DNA of 64,000 nucleotides from Parelaphostrongylus tenuis (lineage: Eukaryota; Nematoda; Chromadorea; Rhabditida; Metastrongylidae). The notes under the pieces are model-generated. The model did no database searches, was not told the DNA's origin, and worked only from the letters and a program-made list of their open reading frames with translations. Positions 23,396 to 33,420 of the stretch are shown here, in pieces (the stretch's first letter is position 1; every line of letters starts with the position of its first letter). The stretch is from positions 34,622-98,621 of the forward strand of contig JAHQIW010000446.1 of assembly GCA_019055375.1 (NCBI GenBank), written 5' to 3'. The position numbers were made by a program, and so were the translations under genes.

Positions 23396-24674
23396 TTCTG
23401 AGATATTTCCACACAATTCACTTGAGAAAAATGGCTTGGCTGTTCTGAAATACGATATTCATGTAGAAGACGAAGATTTCGTGCAACGGCTTATCCAACA
23501 AAAGAAAATTCTCCACTCAACTATCTACTATCTAGAAATTGACTCAAATAAACCAAGATTACGTTAGGTGCAAGGCACAAAGTTATTGCAAGCAGTGTTT
23601 GCTGGATTCAGTGCAAGAGTAGCTGATGTTCTAATGGTCTCTCGCCTTTCTCAAAGTCTCGAAAGGTCAAATTTACGCGCAATCCACTCACCTAAGTATT
23701 TTCAAAATCTTGGTAGAAACCCGCATCAGGGTTTAAATAGCGACAAACCAATGAAAAACAGTGGTGTTATGATAACTGCCTAGAACGAAAACATCAGCAA
23801 AAGCCACAAACGTACAACCTCAGCAGCTGGGAGCTTTCATTTAAGAGACCGCCGCCATATCCATTATGGTCACAGGCCTCAAGCATAGCCTGACTATGGC
23901 ATAACAGTGGAAAAGTGTTACTGAATGTTTGGATAGAAGAATAAAACCTTGCTAAGTTCCAGAAAATCTCAACCTAACATGTAGTCGAACTTTGAATCTT
24001 TGACTTAGGAGACCGGCGCCTTTATTTATGAGGTCATAGGGCTTGCTAAGGTTCTCAAGCTCTGTCATGCGCCGTGTGATAACATGACGGATACTTGGAA
24101 ACGGAAACGACATTAGAATGGCGTGAAGGTTTCGTTGCTAGAAAGCGAGATTGAAAGATCACCTGTTCGCAAGACTCCCAACCGAGCAGGGACTCGAAGC
24201 TTAATTCTTATTTGGAATAACCGTTGCCTGGAAAAGATTCCAGAGATCTCACGACATAGTTTGAACTCCGACATAATGGCGAAAAGGCATTATCGGACTT
24301 GTTTTGAAACAGAATGAAGCTTATACCAAGTAATCGGCAAACTGCGACCAGCATGAACTCAGATCTTAGGCTTGCCGGTCCGAAAGCCGTTGCCTTAGCC
24401 ACTAGGCCAAAGGCCTCCGGTATGGTCCTTAATTGCACTGTTGTGTACTGACAATGATATAATGCCGCTGAACTGAAATGAAGGCTCCTCAGGCTTCTCA
24501 AAGAAAACAATTTTACAATCCACCAGAAACATGAATCTTGAATTCTCGATATAGGAGAGCATTCCTTTGAACTACCACCCGAGGTCGGTGATTTCAATAC
24601 GATAAAATAGGGAAAACGCAATGCCGTAATGTTAGCAACCTCAAAGAAAACTTTCTCAAGCACCGCAAAATCTC

Positions 24675-24747
24675 CGACCCAGCAAGGACTCGAACCTTGA
24701 ATCTTCGGTTTAGGAGACCGACGCCTTATCCATTAGGCCACAGGGCC
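24675..24747 (-). tRNA. tRNA-Arg(CCT), nearly intact, possibly a pseudogene
   Basis: 73 bases on the minus strand fold as a cloverleaf. The acceptor GGCCCTG/CTGGGTC has one T-T mismatch and one G-T pair. The D arm is GCCTAATGGATAAGGC. The anticodon stem TCGGT/ACCGA holds loop CTCCTAA (anticodon CCT). The T arm CAAGG-TTCGAGT-CCTTG is perfect. A TTTT lies 5 bases downstream. No CCA is encoded, as usual in eukaryotes. The acceptor mismatch and its place in an array of broken copies make function uncertain. Confidence 0.6.
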
Positions 24748-25049
24748 CTGGGAGTGTACGCGTTCCCTCGTAGAATAGTGAAAAGGGATTGCAGGAATGT
24801 TTGAAATAAGATCGAAGCATTCCCAAATGCCAAAAAATTCCTCGACTCAGGAAGGACTAGAAGCTTGAATCCTCGGCTCAGAAGGGCAACCCCTAACCCA
24901 CTAGCGAAGGTCATTAGTGTCGACTGCCACGGCATATAGGTGAAATGGCATAATCGGAATGTTTTTGCACAGCACTCTACATTATTGGTATATTATAAGA
25001 TCATACCACCACAAGTGGCAGTCAAAATAATGAATGTCGACTGATTATT

Positions 25050-25275
25050 GATTCCACTATCTGTCAGCATAAGTGGGTTCAATGCCGATAGCGGCTGTCC
25101 CGCCAGACCGTCGACGGTTGACTGTTGACAGACAGCGTGTTATAGCGTAGAAGGAGTGCTGTGGGAAACGAGCGTCGGTGGTGCAACGGTTCAGCACACG
25201 CTCCCAGAAAGAGGAGATCTGGGTTCGAATCCCGGCCGACGCAAATCTCTTTACACAGCACTCTACATTATTGGG
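25050..25275 (+). repeat. tRNA-derived SINE-like repeat, family 1 (best preserved), inserted in array 1
   Basis: The flank CGTCGACGGTTGACTGTTGA and GTTATAGCGTAGAAGGAGTG precede a tRNA-like head at 25172-25242: acceptor GCGTCGG/CCGACGC (perfect), D arm GTGC/GCAC and T arm CTGGG-TTCGAAT-CCCGG. The anticodon arm is irregular (4-bp stem, 8-base loop), so it is not a normal tRNA. The tail CTCTACATTATTGGGTACAT is shared with the copies near 8660 and 33400. It interrupts the 165-bp periodicity, so it arrived after the array formed. Confidence 0.75.
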
Positions 25276-26309
25276 TACATTATCGGAATGTTTGAAAACA
25301 GAATAAAGCATTGTCAAGTGGCGGGAAAGCTCCAACCAGGTTGTACTCTTATGTTGGTTCTCCGGAGCGAAAAGAGTTGCGGTAATTACTTAGCCTTTTG
25401 CTGTAGTTTGAACTGCGGCATAATAGTGAACTGCAATGCTCAAATGTCAGCAGACTGAAACTATGACTTTCTAAAAGAGAACAGAAGGAAACTCAAGTCG
25501 TAATTATTCAGTTCAGGCAGGCCATTCAGCAGAGTCTAAGCTCAGGTTTGATGCAAACTGACAGCAGTGTAATGTCAGCAAACTGAAACAAACAGTTCTC
25601 AAATGGCACGAAAATTCCTCACTCAGCGAGGTATCGAATCATGGATCCTCATATTAGCAAACCATCCCTTCAATGGAGACATCAGAACCCCCATATCGAC
25701 ATGATAGTGGAGGCAATGCCTTTCTCATATACCGTAAATTTCTCAACTTCTCAAGGACTCCATCTGAATTTTCGGTTCGCGAACTGCACCATATCCATTA
25801 GGCCACAAGGACTCCGATGGCAAATAACTCAATAGCGACCGTGTCGTTTTTTCGTCTAAAAGCGGTGAAAGTGTGAGGCGAGCTGCGTGGTAGTTTCTAA
25901 GTAAAATTCAGAGCCTTTTCGTCACTAAAGGAGCTTCAACCGGCAGAAATTGGTTGATGTGATAGAAGAGATCTGATAAGTAAGGCTATTTGGTGTAAAG
26001 AACGTCAGGGTGCTCTAAAACTAAACATTTCTGAGGGGAAAACAGTTGCCTACGTAAGAGTCATTTTTTGAAGTGTTAGTGAACCCTTTGTAAAATTTCA
26101 GTCATATTTATTCATATTTCAATTATGTTTACCCTTCATTCGATATTTCGCCAACAAATTAACTTCGTACACTGCAGCAAATGATTGAATTGGCAAATAA
26201 TAATTTATAAATTCATTATTCTACTGTTTTAGTAGTAGGATGATGTTAAGAATAACCAGGTTCATTTCGAATATAAAGAGGAATGATGAAGAAATGACCT
26301 CATTTGCTA

Positions 26310-27270
26310 GGCAGGAACTTTTCATAAGAGTGTTAACAATCATTCGAAAGCTCGAATTTTTGTCTGAAGCCATACGTGGCCGGTTTTCGAAAGTCAAAAC
26401 TTAATTATAATTCACAGACACACATGTCTCTCCGGACAAAGGGCTTTCTTTAGAGTATTAGTGAAAATTCGATAGCGTAAGTTTCAACGATTCCAACGCT
26501 GTACTTATTTTATTTAAAACCGTTTCTCTTCAGCGCATGAGGGGAAATAAGATTGAATCAGATATGCAAGCAAGTGGTCTTTGGCCAATCACAAGCCCCT
26601 GGGTGAAGCGGCTAGGTGGACTGACGCAATGATCGATCGAATTTTGACCGGTCTTATGGAAGTGCAATCTTTGTTAATCAATAAGGACTTGTTCTTCGCC
26701 TTGAACGAAAACTCCAGATAAACGTACGACCTTACTATGAAAAAAAAAATTCAAATACTTCAATTTTTGCCATGAATGCGATAAATCAATCATCATTTTC
26801 GTCACGTTAATGGAATTCAGTACACCAGAAGGTCCTAATTGCTCCCAACAATGACTCGGAGACATTCAGATAGTGCCTGATTTCCCCTACACGTTTATGT
26901 GTACGAAAATAGATCGATCACCGTCAGCCCCCTTAGCCGCTTTAGCCAGAGGCTCTGAAATGGTCAGAGACCAGTTGCTCGTGCTTACGACTTCAATCTT
27001 AGTTTATAAACTACACTGCAGTGAAACTATATTTTCAGAAGACAAGCACAGCGTTAAAATCACTGAAACTTACGCTATCGAATGGTTACTAATAGTCAAA
27101 AGAAAAGAGCTCTGTCCGGCGAGAAATAAGCGCGTGTGAAACACAAGGAATTTCCTTCCGTAACAGCGTCAAAAAAGGGTTCTTCGTAAACTGATTAAGT
27201 GTAGCTGCAGCCAAAGATTTAACTTTCGAATAATTGCTTAAACTCCTATGAAATTTTTCTATCCAGAATG
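26310..27270. repeat. inverted-repeat element, family F
   Basis: The left end has GAGTGTTAACAATCATTCGA then AAGCTCGAAT; the right end has the inverse GATTTAACTTTCGAATAATT. An internal block TTACGCTATCGAATGGTTAC is shared with 45520-46310 and 54810-55480. The ends match in inverted orientation, which suggests a non-autonomous DNA transposon of about 700-950 bp. Open frames at 26674-27343 are unsupported. Confidence 0.55.
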
Positions 27271-27354
27271 ATGTCGTTTCTTCATCTTGTCTCACTATAA
27301 CCGGAAAGAAAAATGTCCGTATAAGAATATGAGTGGTAATCAAAAAACTCTACT

Positions 27355-27560
27355 ACTGTTGGGAGTTGAACTCGTATTTCACTTATACTGGGGCACGTTC
27401 TACCACTATACTACCGAAGTCTCCACTCTGCTACCACTTTTTCGTCGACATGAACTATCAAAGCCGTTAAGAATCAACCTTCATAGAGAAATACTGTTAG
27501 CCCGTGTCCTCGATATTGGTGAAACTCGGGTTCAACTCTCGGGGGTCTAGTTCTTGCTTG
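27355..27560. repeat. family 1 tRNA-like heads, inverted pair
   Basis: The minus-strand head (27355-27420) has GGTAGTATAGTGGTAGAACG as A box and GAGTTCAACTCCCAAC at the B-box position. A second plus-strand B-box word, CGGGTTCAACTCTCGG, occurs at about 27527. Confidence 0.5.
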
Positions 27561-27714
27561 CCACTCAATATTCTAAGCTAGGTAATCAGCTATATTTTTA
27601 TTTTCTGCTGCTTAAATCAGCTCAGCGGGGTGAATGTTTTAGTTCTGATGTGATCTCAAGCCGTGCAAACACCTCAAACATTATGGATGAAAATTGCAGA
27701 ACAATGAGTATTTT

Positions 27715-27860
27715 GCCTTTCCTTCGAGTGCTTTATTAAGACCACGCTCAAATTTCAATAAATCCTTTCATTATTTTTATTTGAGCCAACATGTCATGTG
27801 GTCTGGTAAGGGCTCTTGTACAGCCCGAGACACGTGTTTCGTCCTTACAGACAGACTACA
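27715..27860 (+). repeat. CACGTG-family transposon end
   Basis: The words TTCGAGTGCTTTATTAAGAC, CACGCTCAAATTTCAATAAA, TGAGCCAACATGTCATGTGG and GAGACACGTGTTTCG occur in the same order and spacing at 36610-36745. A reversed version of the outer word is at about 38815 and 41940. Confidence 0.65.
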
Positions 27861-27957
27861 GAATGAGTATTTTGCCGAAACTGACAGTGCGCACTGCACG
27901 CAATGTCAGTTCACCGACAACTCTTGATCATTTTCTAATTATTAGTGTACTCTGAAG

Positions 27958-28165
27958 GCGTGGTGGCCAAATGGTTATGATGCTCGTCGCGACGCTCATA
28001 GAGAAGAGCTCCACCCCCAATTCTCTCCGGCAGCCAGCAACAGTGCCCTATGAAGCGCCACAGCAAGGATGTCCTCGAGATAGCAAGGAGGCTGGTTCAA
28101 ATAGTATTCTACGCTTTTCAAGAAGAAGACGAACAACGAATTGAATGCTAGAAGTACTGGGCTCC
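27958..28165 (+). repeat. tRNA-derived SINE, family 2 (Ser-tRNA-like head)
   Basis: The head GGCGTGGTGGCCAAATGGTTATGATGCTCG resembles a type II tRNA 5' half; I see its A box TGGCCAAATGGTTA and the B-box-like GGCTGGTTCAAATAGT. The tail is AAGAAGACGAACAACGAATT then GAATGCTAGAAGTACTGG. Copies at 31862 (minus), 36338 and 55614 share head, middle (CTCGAGAT-GCAAGGAG) and tail. Confidence 0.75.
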
Positions 28166-28199
28166 TCATGGTGCAAAAAAAATTCTGTGATGACGGATC

Positions 28200-29380
28200 A
28201 AATAAAGTGATGAAAATTGTACTTTAGGAGTTGGGAGCACTACGGAATTTACGAACAGACTTTATTCCACTTCTTTATAGGTGTTAGTCTTCAATCCTTA
28301 AGGGAACACGTGTATCAACTATGACAAACGAGTGTTTTGAAGGGCCTTTCTCGCTGATTACAAGCTCCTCTCAGTATTCGAAAATCATTTGAGGCTTTAA
28401 ATCTCTGCAATTTCAACGATATGTCTAATTTGGAAAATGTCTTTTTATTACGTCGTAAGTGCAACAATGAAATTATGTTTCACACTTATTCACTTTATTT
28501 GATCGGCTGGGCCTTCAATGTAACTCTTCACAAAAGTTTTACTGGTCTTTATTAGATAGACAATAACTTGCGAATTTTGATAATGCAATTGGTATTTTAG
28601 AGATTATTATAGAACGCTGTATGGGCGTAAAGAAGATTACAGTTTAGCCCTGAAATATTACCTCGCCTCTTGGGCGTCATAGGTGATTTATTGGTGATTG
28701 CAAGTGGAGTTTATACGTCACAGGTATCTTATCGCAAATTATAGCAGTTATTCGGCCGGAGAACTGCTATTTTCCCATCTCTTGTCTTGACTATTGATAT
28801 ATCTCATAGATAATTAGTATGGTTATTTTTTGAGCAGTGAGTCATACCAGCTGGTTCGTGTTTTTCAAACAAGGTGGCCGATGTATTCGCGCAAAAATTG
28901 ACAACTTCTATTTCCCACATCAGCCGGCCGTGTGTTCGCGCGACACAAAGGCTCGTGCAGCCTTTCATTTGGGAGCCCAAGAAGTGCTTCCCATAGAATC
29001 TGGCCAGTGTTGTGCTCGAGAGTTATTCAGATGCCACCGGAAAGCGAAATCTTGGAAAAGAGTCACGCACACAACATTTCCATCCGCCTACTTCCCTTTA
29101 CTTAAATCAGGCTGGTAATAACTTCCTGTAGATTATGTCGCTGAACATTGCCTACGTGTATAGCCATTGTTTCACACATTGTATGGCTCCTCTCATGCAT
29201 CTAGAGATCTGGAGTTCCGGGCAACTTACAAATAGGCTCACATCTATTGCATCATCATGTGCCGTTGACATTGCGTTACATATCATGATTGTTGCCTCCT
29301 CAATTGCAGTTATGTTGCAATTGTTATATGTTTTTGATCGTGCGCAGCCGATGATCGGATGAACCCAGTGACTGTCAAAA
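28200..29380. other. intergenic, nothing recognised
   Basis: No exon chain, RNA gene or repeat could be supported. The open frames at 28837-29118 and 29135-29362 have no family motif and no splice signals that extend them. Confidence 0.45.
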
Positions 29381-29382
29381 AT

Positions 29383-30055
29383 ACGAGAAAATATTTTTAC
29401 AAAACATAAATTTATAAATCTGCTCTATCTACAATCATTAGTGATTTTTGGCGATTTTTTGTTTCGAAAATTGGCGATATTTGTTAGGGGATGAGCTCTC
29501 TTTTTCGAGCGTAGCGATGATACAGGTGATCCGGTGATCCGAAAAGGCCAGTGAACATTTCAATTACGAGAAGATGGTGTTACAAAACACTAATCTATAG
29601 ATCCGCTTTATTTAGATTCATTACTGACTTTTCTTGATTTTTTGTTCAGCAAATTGACGGTAATTTTAGGAAATGAACACTTATTATCGACAAAGCGATG
29701 ACAAGGGAATTGCAGGAAACTAGTGAATATTTCATATACGAGAATATAGAGTTACAAAACATAAAATCAAATCTGCCTCATTGATCGGTGATTTTTAGAG
29801 ATTTTTTCTCTCGAATATTGACAATATTTGCTAGGGGATGAACCATCTTGATCGAGCATAGCAATGATAGAGGTGATTGGAAGAAGCTAGTGAATGTCTC
29901 AAATATGAGAAAATAGTGTCACAAAGCATAAATTCATGAATCTGCATCATTTAGATTGATTAATGACTTATCGTGATTTTTTGTTCCGTATATTATTGAC
30001 GATATTTGGTAAGGGATGAACCCTCTTTATCGTGCATAACGATGGTAGAGATAAT
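29383..30055 (+). repeat. tandem repeat, four units of about 162-193 bp
   Basis: Units start at about 29383, 29576, 29738 and 29904 with ACGAGAAAATA-like words. Each then carries TTACAAAACATAAAT, a GATTTTTTGTT block, TAGGGGATGA and CGAGCGTAGCGATGAT. Units differ by many substitutions and small gaps, so the array is old. No relation to the tRNA arrays was seen. Confidence 0.8.
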
Positions 30056-30620
30056 GTAGCAATAGATCCGTAGATCCGTTGCCACTGTTCTAAGAATTTG
30101 GGTAGGCGATCCGACGGACTGGTCTTGACGTGCTCTATCGCAGCAGGATCTTCAAAGGACGCAGTCGCGACCGCGCCGCCAAATCATCAAAACGGCAGCT
30201 AGTTTCGTAACTTGTTGACTCCGTGAGCGCTCGTCTTCGTCGCTCTTCCATTGTGATCCTATGATTCCATCACTAGTAGTTTCCTTTCTGTTCTTATCAT
30301 TCTTTATCACTTCCGAAGCTCAACACATTGTGAGCAGAGCTCTTGGCAACGCTGCGGGCCCAACTCATGAGTTCTGTTTAACGCGCCATCGGGGCATGGG
30401 TTCCAGTCCTATTCACATCTACTTTCCGAGAATCATGTGAACGTATATAATCACCCACTGGTTTCTTTGATGCTATATTCTCCTCGGTTCTGCTGTGTTC
30501 TTCTCCGGCGCAACCATAACGCATTACCGGGCTCGCCACATAGTCAAGCCCCGTAGCTCATCGCTCGATGCATCGATTCGCATCTAACAGTCTCCACTCA
30601 TATGTCGTCATGATATCATT
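30056..30620. other. GC-richer stretch of unknown origin
   Basis: Base composition rises, with words such as GCGACCGCGCCGCC, but no frame stays open and no family motif is visible. It may be the untranslated or terminal part of a retroelement. I cannot support more than that. Confidence 0.3.
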
Positions 30621-30924
30621 ATTTGTATAACACCACTGTGATGAGTATATGCATTTCAGGTTGCTGTCTATCTCAAATACATCATTGTTGTCTGGTACAC
30701 CTATATTGTTATATATGGAGTAATTCCATCATTCACCTCGCTGTTCTAATTCACACCGATAAACTAATCTCGAATTCGCAGCTAAGCAATCAGTCAATCG
30801 CACGCAAAGTCCTTCCTCACCAAGAGGTGGGACGATCGGAGGTACTCAGCAGAAAACCTCCTTCTCCATCAAACAGGAACACAGGAAATCTTTCATTCGG
30901 GCTATACAGGCTCATGGCTCATGG

Positions 30925-31280
30925 CTCAATGGGTCAACATGTTTATATCCTTATCAGATTACTGGTGTCTGAGCAAGGTTCATAAAAAAGCGGTCGAATA
31001 GGGAAGTATGATTCATTTCAAAAGCTACAAGCTCTGCTGCCGGTCACAAACGATGTCAGGCCATTCCATCATCTGACTTTCGGAAATTTATTGCCCGACG
31101 TCGATTCATTCTTAAAGGAGCATAGCCTCAAGGATCGGTTGAACCGAGGACGGTGCTACTGATGAATCCAGGTAAGACGCAACAGGCGCCTGTATAGCGC
31201 TTAGACTCTAGTAGGTCAAAACATGTTAAGTCCTTGTGATAACTATTGTTTAAGCAAGGTCGATGAAAAAGCGGTCGAAT
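30925..31280. repeat. foldback-type element, family A
   Basis: The left end ACATGTTTATATCCTTATCA with AAAAAAGCGGTCGAATAGGG is echoed at the right by AAACATGTTAAGTCCTTGTG with AAAAAGCGGTCGAATATAG. The inside holds GGTTGAACCGAGGACGGTGC and GCAACAGGCGCCTGTATAGC, as in 15825-16265 and 58470-59025. Confidence 0.65.
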
Positions 31281-31342
31281 ATAGAAATCTCATTGAGACA
31301 GTTTGAATGTTCTTTGAGTGTATTACGAATACTTGCTTACAG

Positions 31343-31699
31343 CATTTATTGCAAAGCCTCTATGAGTTGACAAGCTTGAAAATGAGGCGTATGAGGAAGA
31401 TTAATCAACTGAAAAAGAAATGGCCTGAAGAAATCAGAAATAGGCGACTCCGAGATATTCTAAAAGACGTTGAGAAGTGTACTGCTATTGAACAGAAGGG
31501 TGTTGGCGATCAGTTCAAATTGCAGCCTGGCCAGTAAGTCTTAGGCACATTAATACTTTGAATTCGTACCCTATCTTAATTGTCATTAATACCTCTCAAA
31601 TATTTCCACCATTTAGATGGGAATGTTCTGAGTTTTGCGTTTGGAGTGATGCTGAGAAATGTTCCTGTTGTGGTACGAGGAGAAGCACTAGGAAAATAG
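31343..31699 (+). CDS. RanBP2-type zinc finger fragment, Nup153/Nup358-like (two exons, partial)
   Basis: Exons 31343-31533 and 31617-31699 join in frame across an 83-bp GT-AG intron (GTAAGT donor, CCATTTAG acceptor). The first encodes a highly basic helix-like region (KMRRMRKINQLKKKWPEEIR). The junction then gives KGVGDQFKLQPGQWEC followed by a Cys pattern C-x3-C-x7-C-x2-C ending CCGTRR. The order (G-x-x-F, P-G-x-W-x-C, C-x2-C-G-T) is that of RanBP2-type zinc fingers in the nucleoporins Nup153 and Nup358, where the finger binds Ran-GDP. The usual first pair is C-x2-C with a 10-residue gap, so the spacing here is shortened. A GTAATG donor follows, but I found no further exons; a satellite begins within 400 bp. 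It may be a gene fragment or a pseudogene. Confidence 0.55.
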
Positions 31700-31730
31700 G
31701 TAATGCAACACTGAAGTATCTACACAATAT

Positions 31731-31775
31731 TTATACCAAAGTGATAAATGCGTCATATCTGTAAAAAAATATAGT
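31731..31775 (+). repeat. isolated satellite monomer piece
   Basis: ACCAAAGTGATAAATGCGTC then ATATCTGTAAA matches the A/B monomer junction of the satellite at 32058-32624. The SINE at 31862-32055 lies between them, so one array was probably split or its edge eroded. Confidence 0.6.
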
Positions 31776-31861
31776 ACTAGTAATTTTTTAATTATTTTTA
31801 ACTTTATTTGACCCTCAATTCATAATGTATTTTTTCACTGTGCGGATACCAGTTATTCTAG

Positions 31862-32055
31862 CATTTAATACGTTGTTTCGTCTTCTTCCTTAACGTCGTA
31901 GAATACTGGTTGAGCGAGTCTTCTTGCAATATCGAGAATAGCAAGGCTGTGGCCGTTCTAAAGGGCGCTGTTGTTAACTGCCGGAGAGAGTTGAGGGTGG
32001 AGCTCGGTTCCACGCGCACCGTGACGAGTATCACAACCACTCGGCCATGACGTCC
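31862..32055 (-). repeat. tRNA-derived SINE, family 2
   Basis: On the minus strand the head CATGGCCGAGTGGTTGTGAT (A-box-like) is followed by CTCAACTCTCTCCGGCAGTT, GATATTGCAAGAAGACTCGC and the tail GAAGAAGACGAAACAACG. It sits against the start of the 39-bp satellite. Confidence 0.75.
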
Positions 32056-32057
32056 GT

Positions 32058-32624
32058 TACCAGTGATTCATATGTTAGATGTGAAGAAATTGAGTAGCAA
32101 AGTGATTCATGTGTCATATCTGTAAAAATTTAGGTATTAAAGCGTTTTATGTGTCAGATCTCAAGAAATTAAGTGCCATAGTAATTCATGCGTTAGATCT
32201 GGAGAAATTAAGTACCAAAGTGATTCTTGTGTTAGATGTGAAGAAATTAAGTACCAAAATGATCCATGTGTCATATGTGTCAAATTCTATGTACTAAAGC
32301 GTTTTCATGTGTCAGGTCTTAAGAATTAAGTACTGTAGTAATTCATGTGTTAGATCTGATGAAATCAAGTATCAAAGTGATTCTTGTGTTAGATGTGAAG
32401 AATTAAGTACGAAAATGATCCATGTGTCATATCTGCAAAAACTTAGGTAATAAAGCATTTCATGTGTCAGGTCTTAAATAATTGAGTACCATAGTAATTT
32501 ATGTGTTGGATCTAAAGACATTAAGTACCAAAATGACTCATGTGTTATTTCTGTAAGAAATAAGGTACTAAAGCGTTTCTTGTGTCAGTTCTTTGAGAAA
32601 TAAAGAACCGAAATGATTTATGAT
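32058..32624 (+). repeat. 39-bp satellite with four-monomer higher-order repeat
   Basis: About 14 monomers of 38-41 bp, consensus close to CTGAAGAAATTAAGTACCAA then AGTGATTCATGTGTTAGAT. From 32081 they follow the order A (CATGTGTCATAT end), B (AAAGCGTTTT...GTCAG), C (CATAGTAATTCATG) and D (AGTGATTCTTGTGTTAGAT), repeated about three times with a period near 157 bp. Because 39 is divisible by 3, one frame stays open for 62 codons as a 13-residue repeat, but no gene structure surrounds it. Confidence 0.85.
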
Positions 32625-33035
32625 GTGGGACCATGGAACATCTTACAAACAAACTCGCGATATAATACATCGATTCAGTCACTTCGACATGTGCTTATTT
32701 AGGAGAATGATCATTGATCTAAGCACTTGTCTTTTTGAATATGTTTTAATGTACACAAACTCCCTATACGGCGCGTTCGGTGTTTAACTTTGTACGATGC
32801 AACAATCAGGATTGTCTAAGAAATGCAGTTTTCTCTGGTTAACAGTTGCCTATTACGGCTCTTTTATCGACACATTTCATGCGATAGTTGTGACTTAATA
32901 AACTGAATAGACGAAGATTAAAGTCGACAACTAATCAAATTACTCGCCAACAGAATTCTTTTTATTTAAGCCGCCTTTGGCGGTGTATGATGTTATAGAT
33001 ATACCCGACGATGTCGATACATGCCGATGACTTTT

Positions 33036-33109
33036 GCGCCAGGTGGGACTCGAACCCGCACTTCACACTATCCGAGGGGTGTGAGTTAACCCGTTGCACC
33101 ACTGACGCC
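33036..33109 (-). repeat. tRNA-derived SINE-like repeat, family 1
   Basis: The minus-strand head has CAGTGGTGCAACGGGTTAAC (A box) and GCGGGTTCGAGTCCCACC (B box/T arm). It faces the plus-strand copy at 33306, separated by about 200 bp. Confidence 0.7.
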
Positions 33110-33214
33110 TGTTTTGTCACCATTCTTCCTCTTCCGGATAGCATGAAATGCGGGATTGAGCCACACCTGAAAGAAATGTCATGCATCACACAATAGTTGT
33201 CAGTGTGACTGGGT

Positions 33215-33420
33215 TTAATTTAGATACCGACTAGGTAGGCCAAATCGTTGACGGTTGGATTCTAACATAGATGCCTTGTAGCTAGAAAGAGTGTTGGCAA
33301 AATGGTCGTCAGTAGTGCAGCGAGCTAGAGCACCAACCTCGGATTGGGTGAAGTGCGGGTTCGAGTCCCGGTGACGTGAAGTTTTTGTATATCACTCAAC
33401 ATTATTGGGTACATCTGCTT
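33215..33420 (+). repeat. tRNA-derived SINE-like repeat, family 1
   Basis: The flank CCAAATCGTTGACGGTTGGA and TAGCTAGAAAGAGTGTTGGC are followed by the head at 33306-33376 (GTCGTCAGTAGTGCAGCGAG; GCGGGTTCGAGTCCCGGTGA) and the tail CAACATTATTGGGTACAT. Same block order as the copy at 25050-25275. Confidence 0.7.

Larger units (their letters stand above)
23800..25830 (-). repeat. tandem array 1 of about 165-bp units each carrying a tRNA-Arg(CCT)-like sequence
   Basis: tRNA-like cores on the minus strand begin near 23810, 23975, 24172, 24347, 24675 and 24841, and after an inserted SINE near 25330, 25617 and 25738. Spacing is about 165 bp or twice that. Each core keeps parts of GCCTAATGGATAAGGC and of a T arm; the linkers share words such as GAATGTTTGAAAACAGAATA. 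Only the 24675 copy is nearly intact. Open frames over the array are shadows. Confidence 0.75.

Noticed and set aside
24208..24663. 151-codon minus-strand open frame
   Set aside because: It lies wholly within the tRNA-Arg-like tandem array and encodes no recognisable motif.
32109..32297. 62-codon plus-strand repeat protein
   Set aside because: The frame is open only because the satellite monomer is 39 bp; there is no start context, splice structure or family motif.
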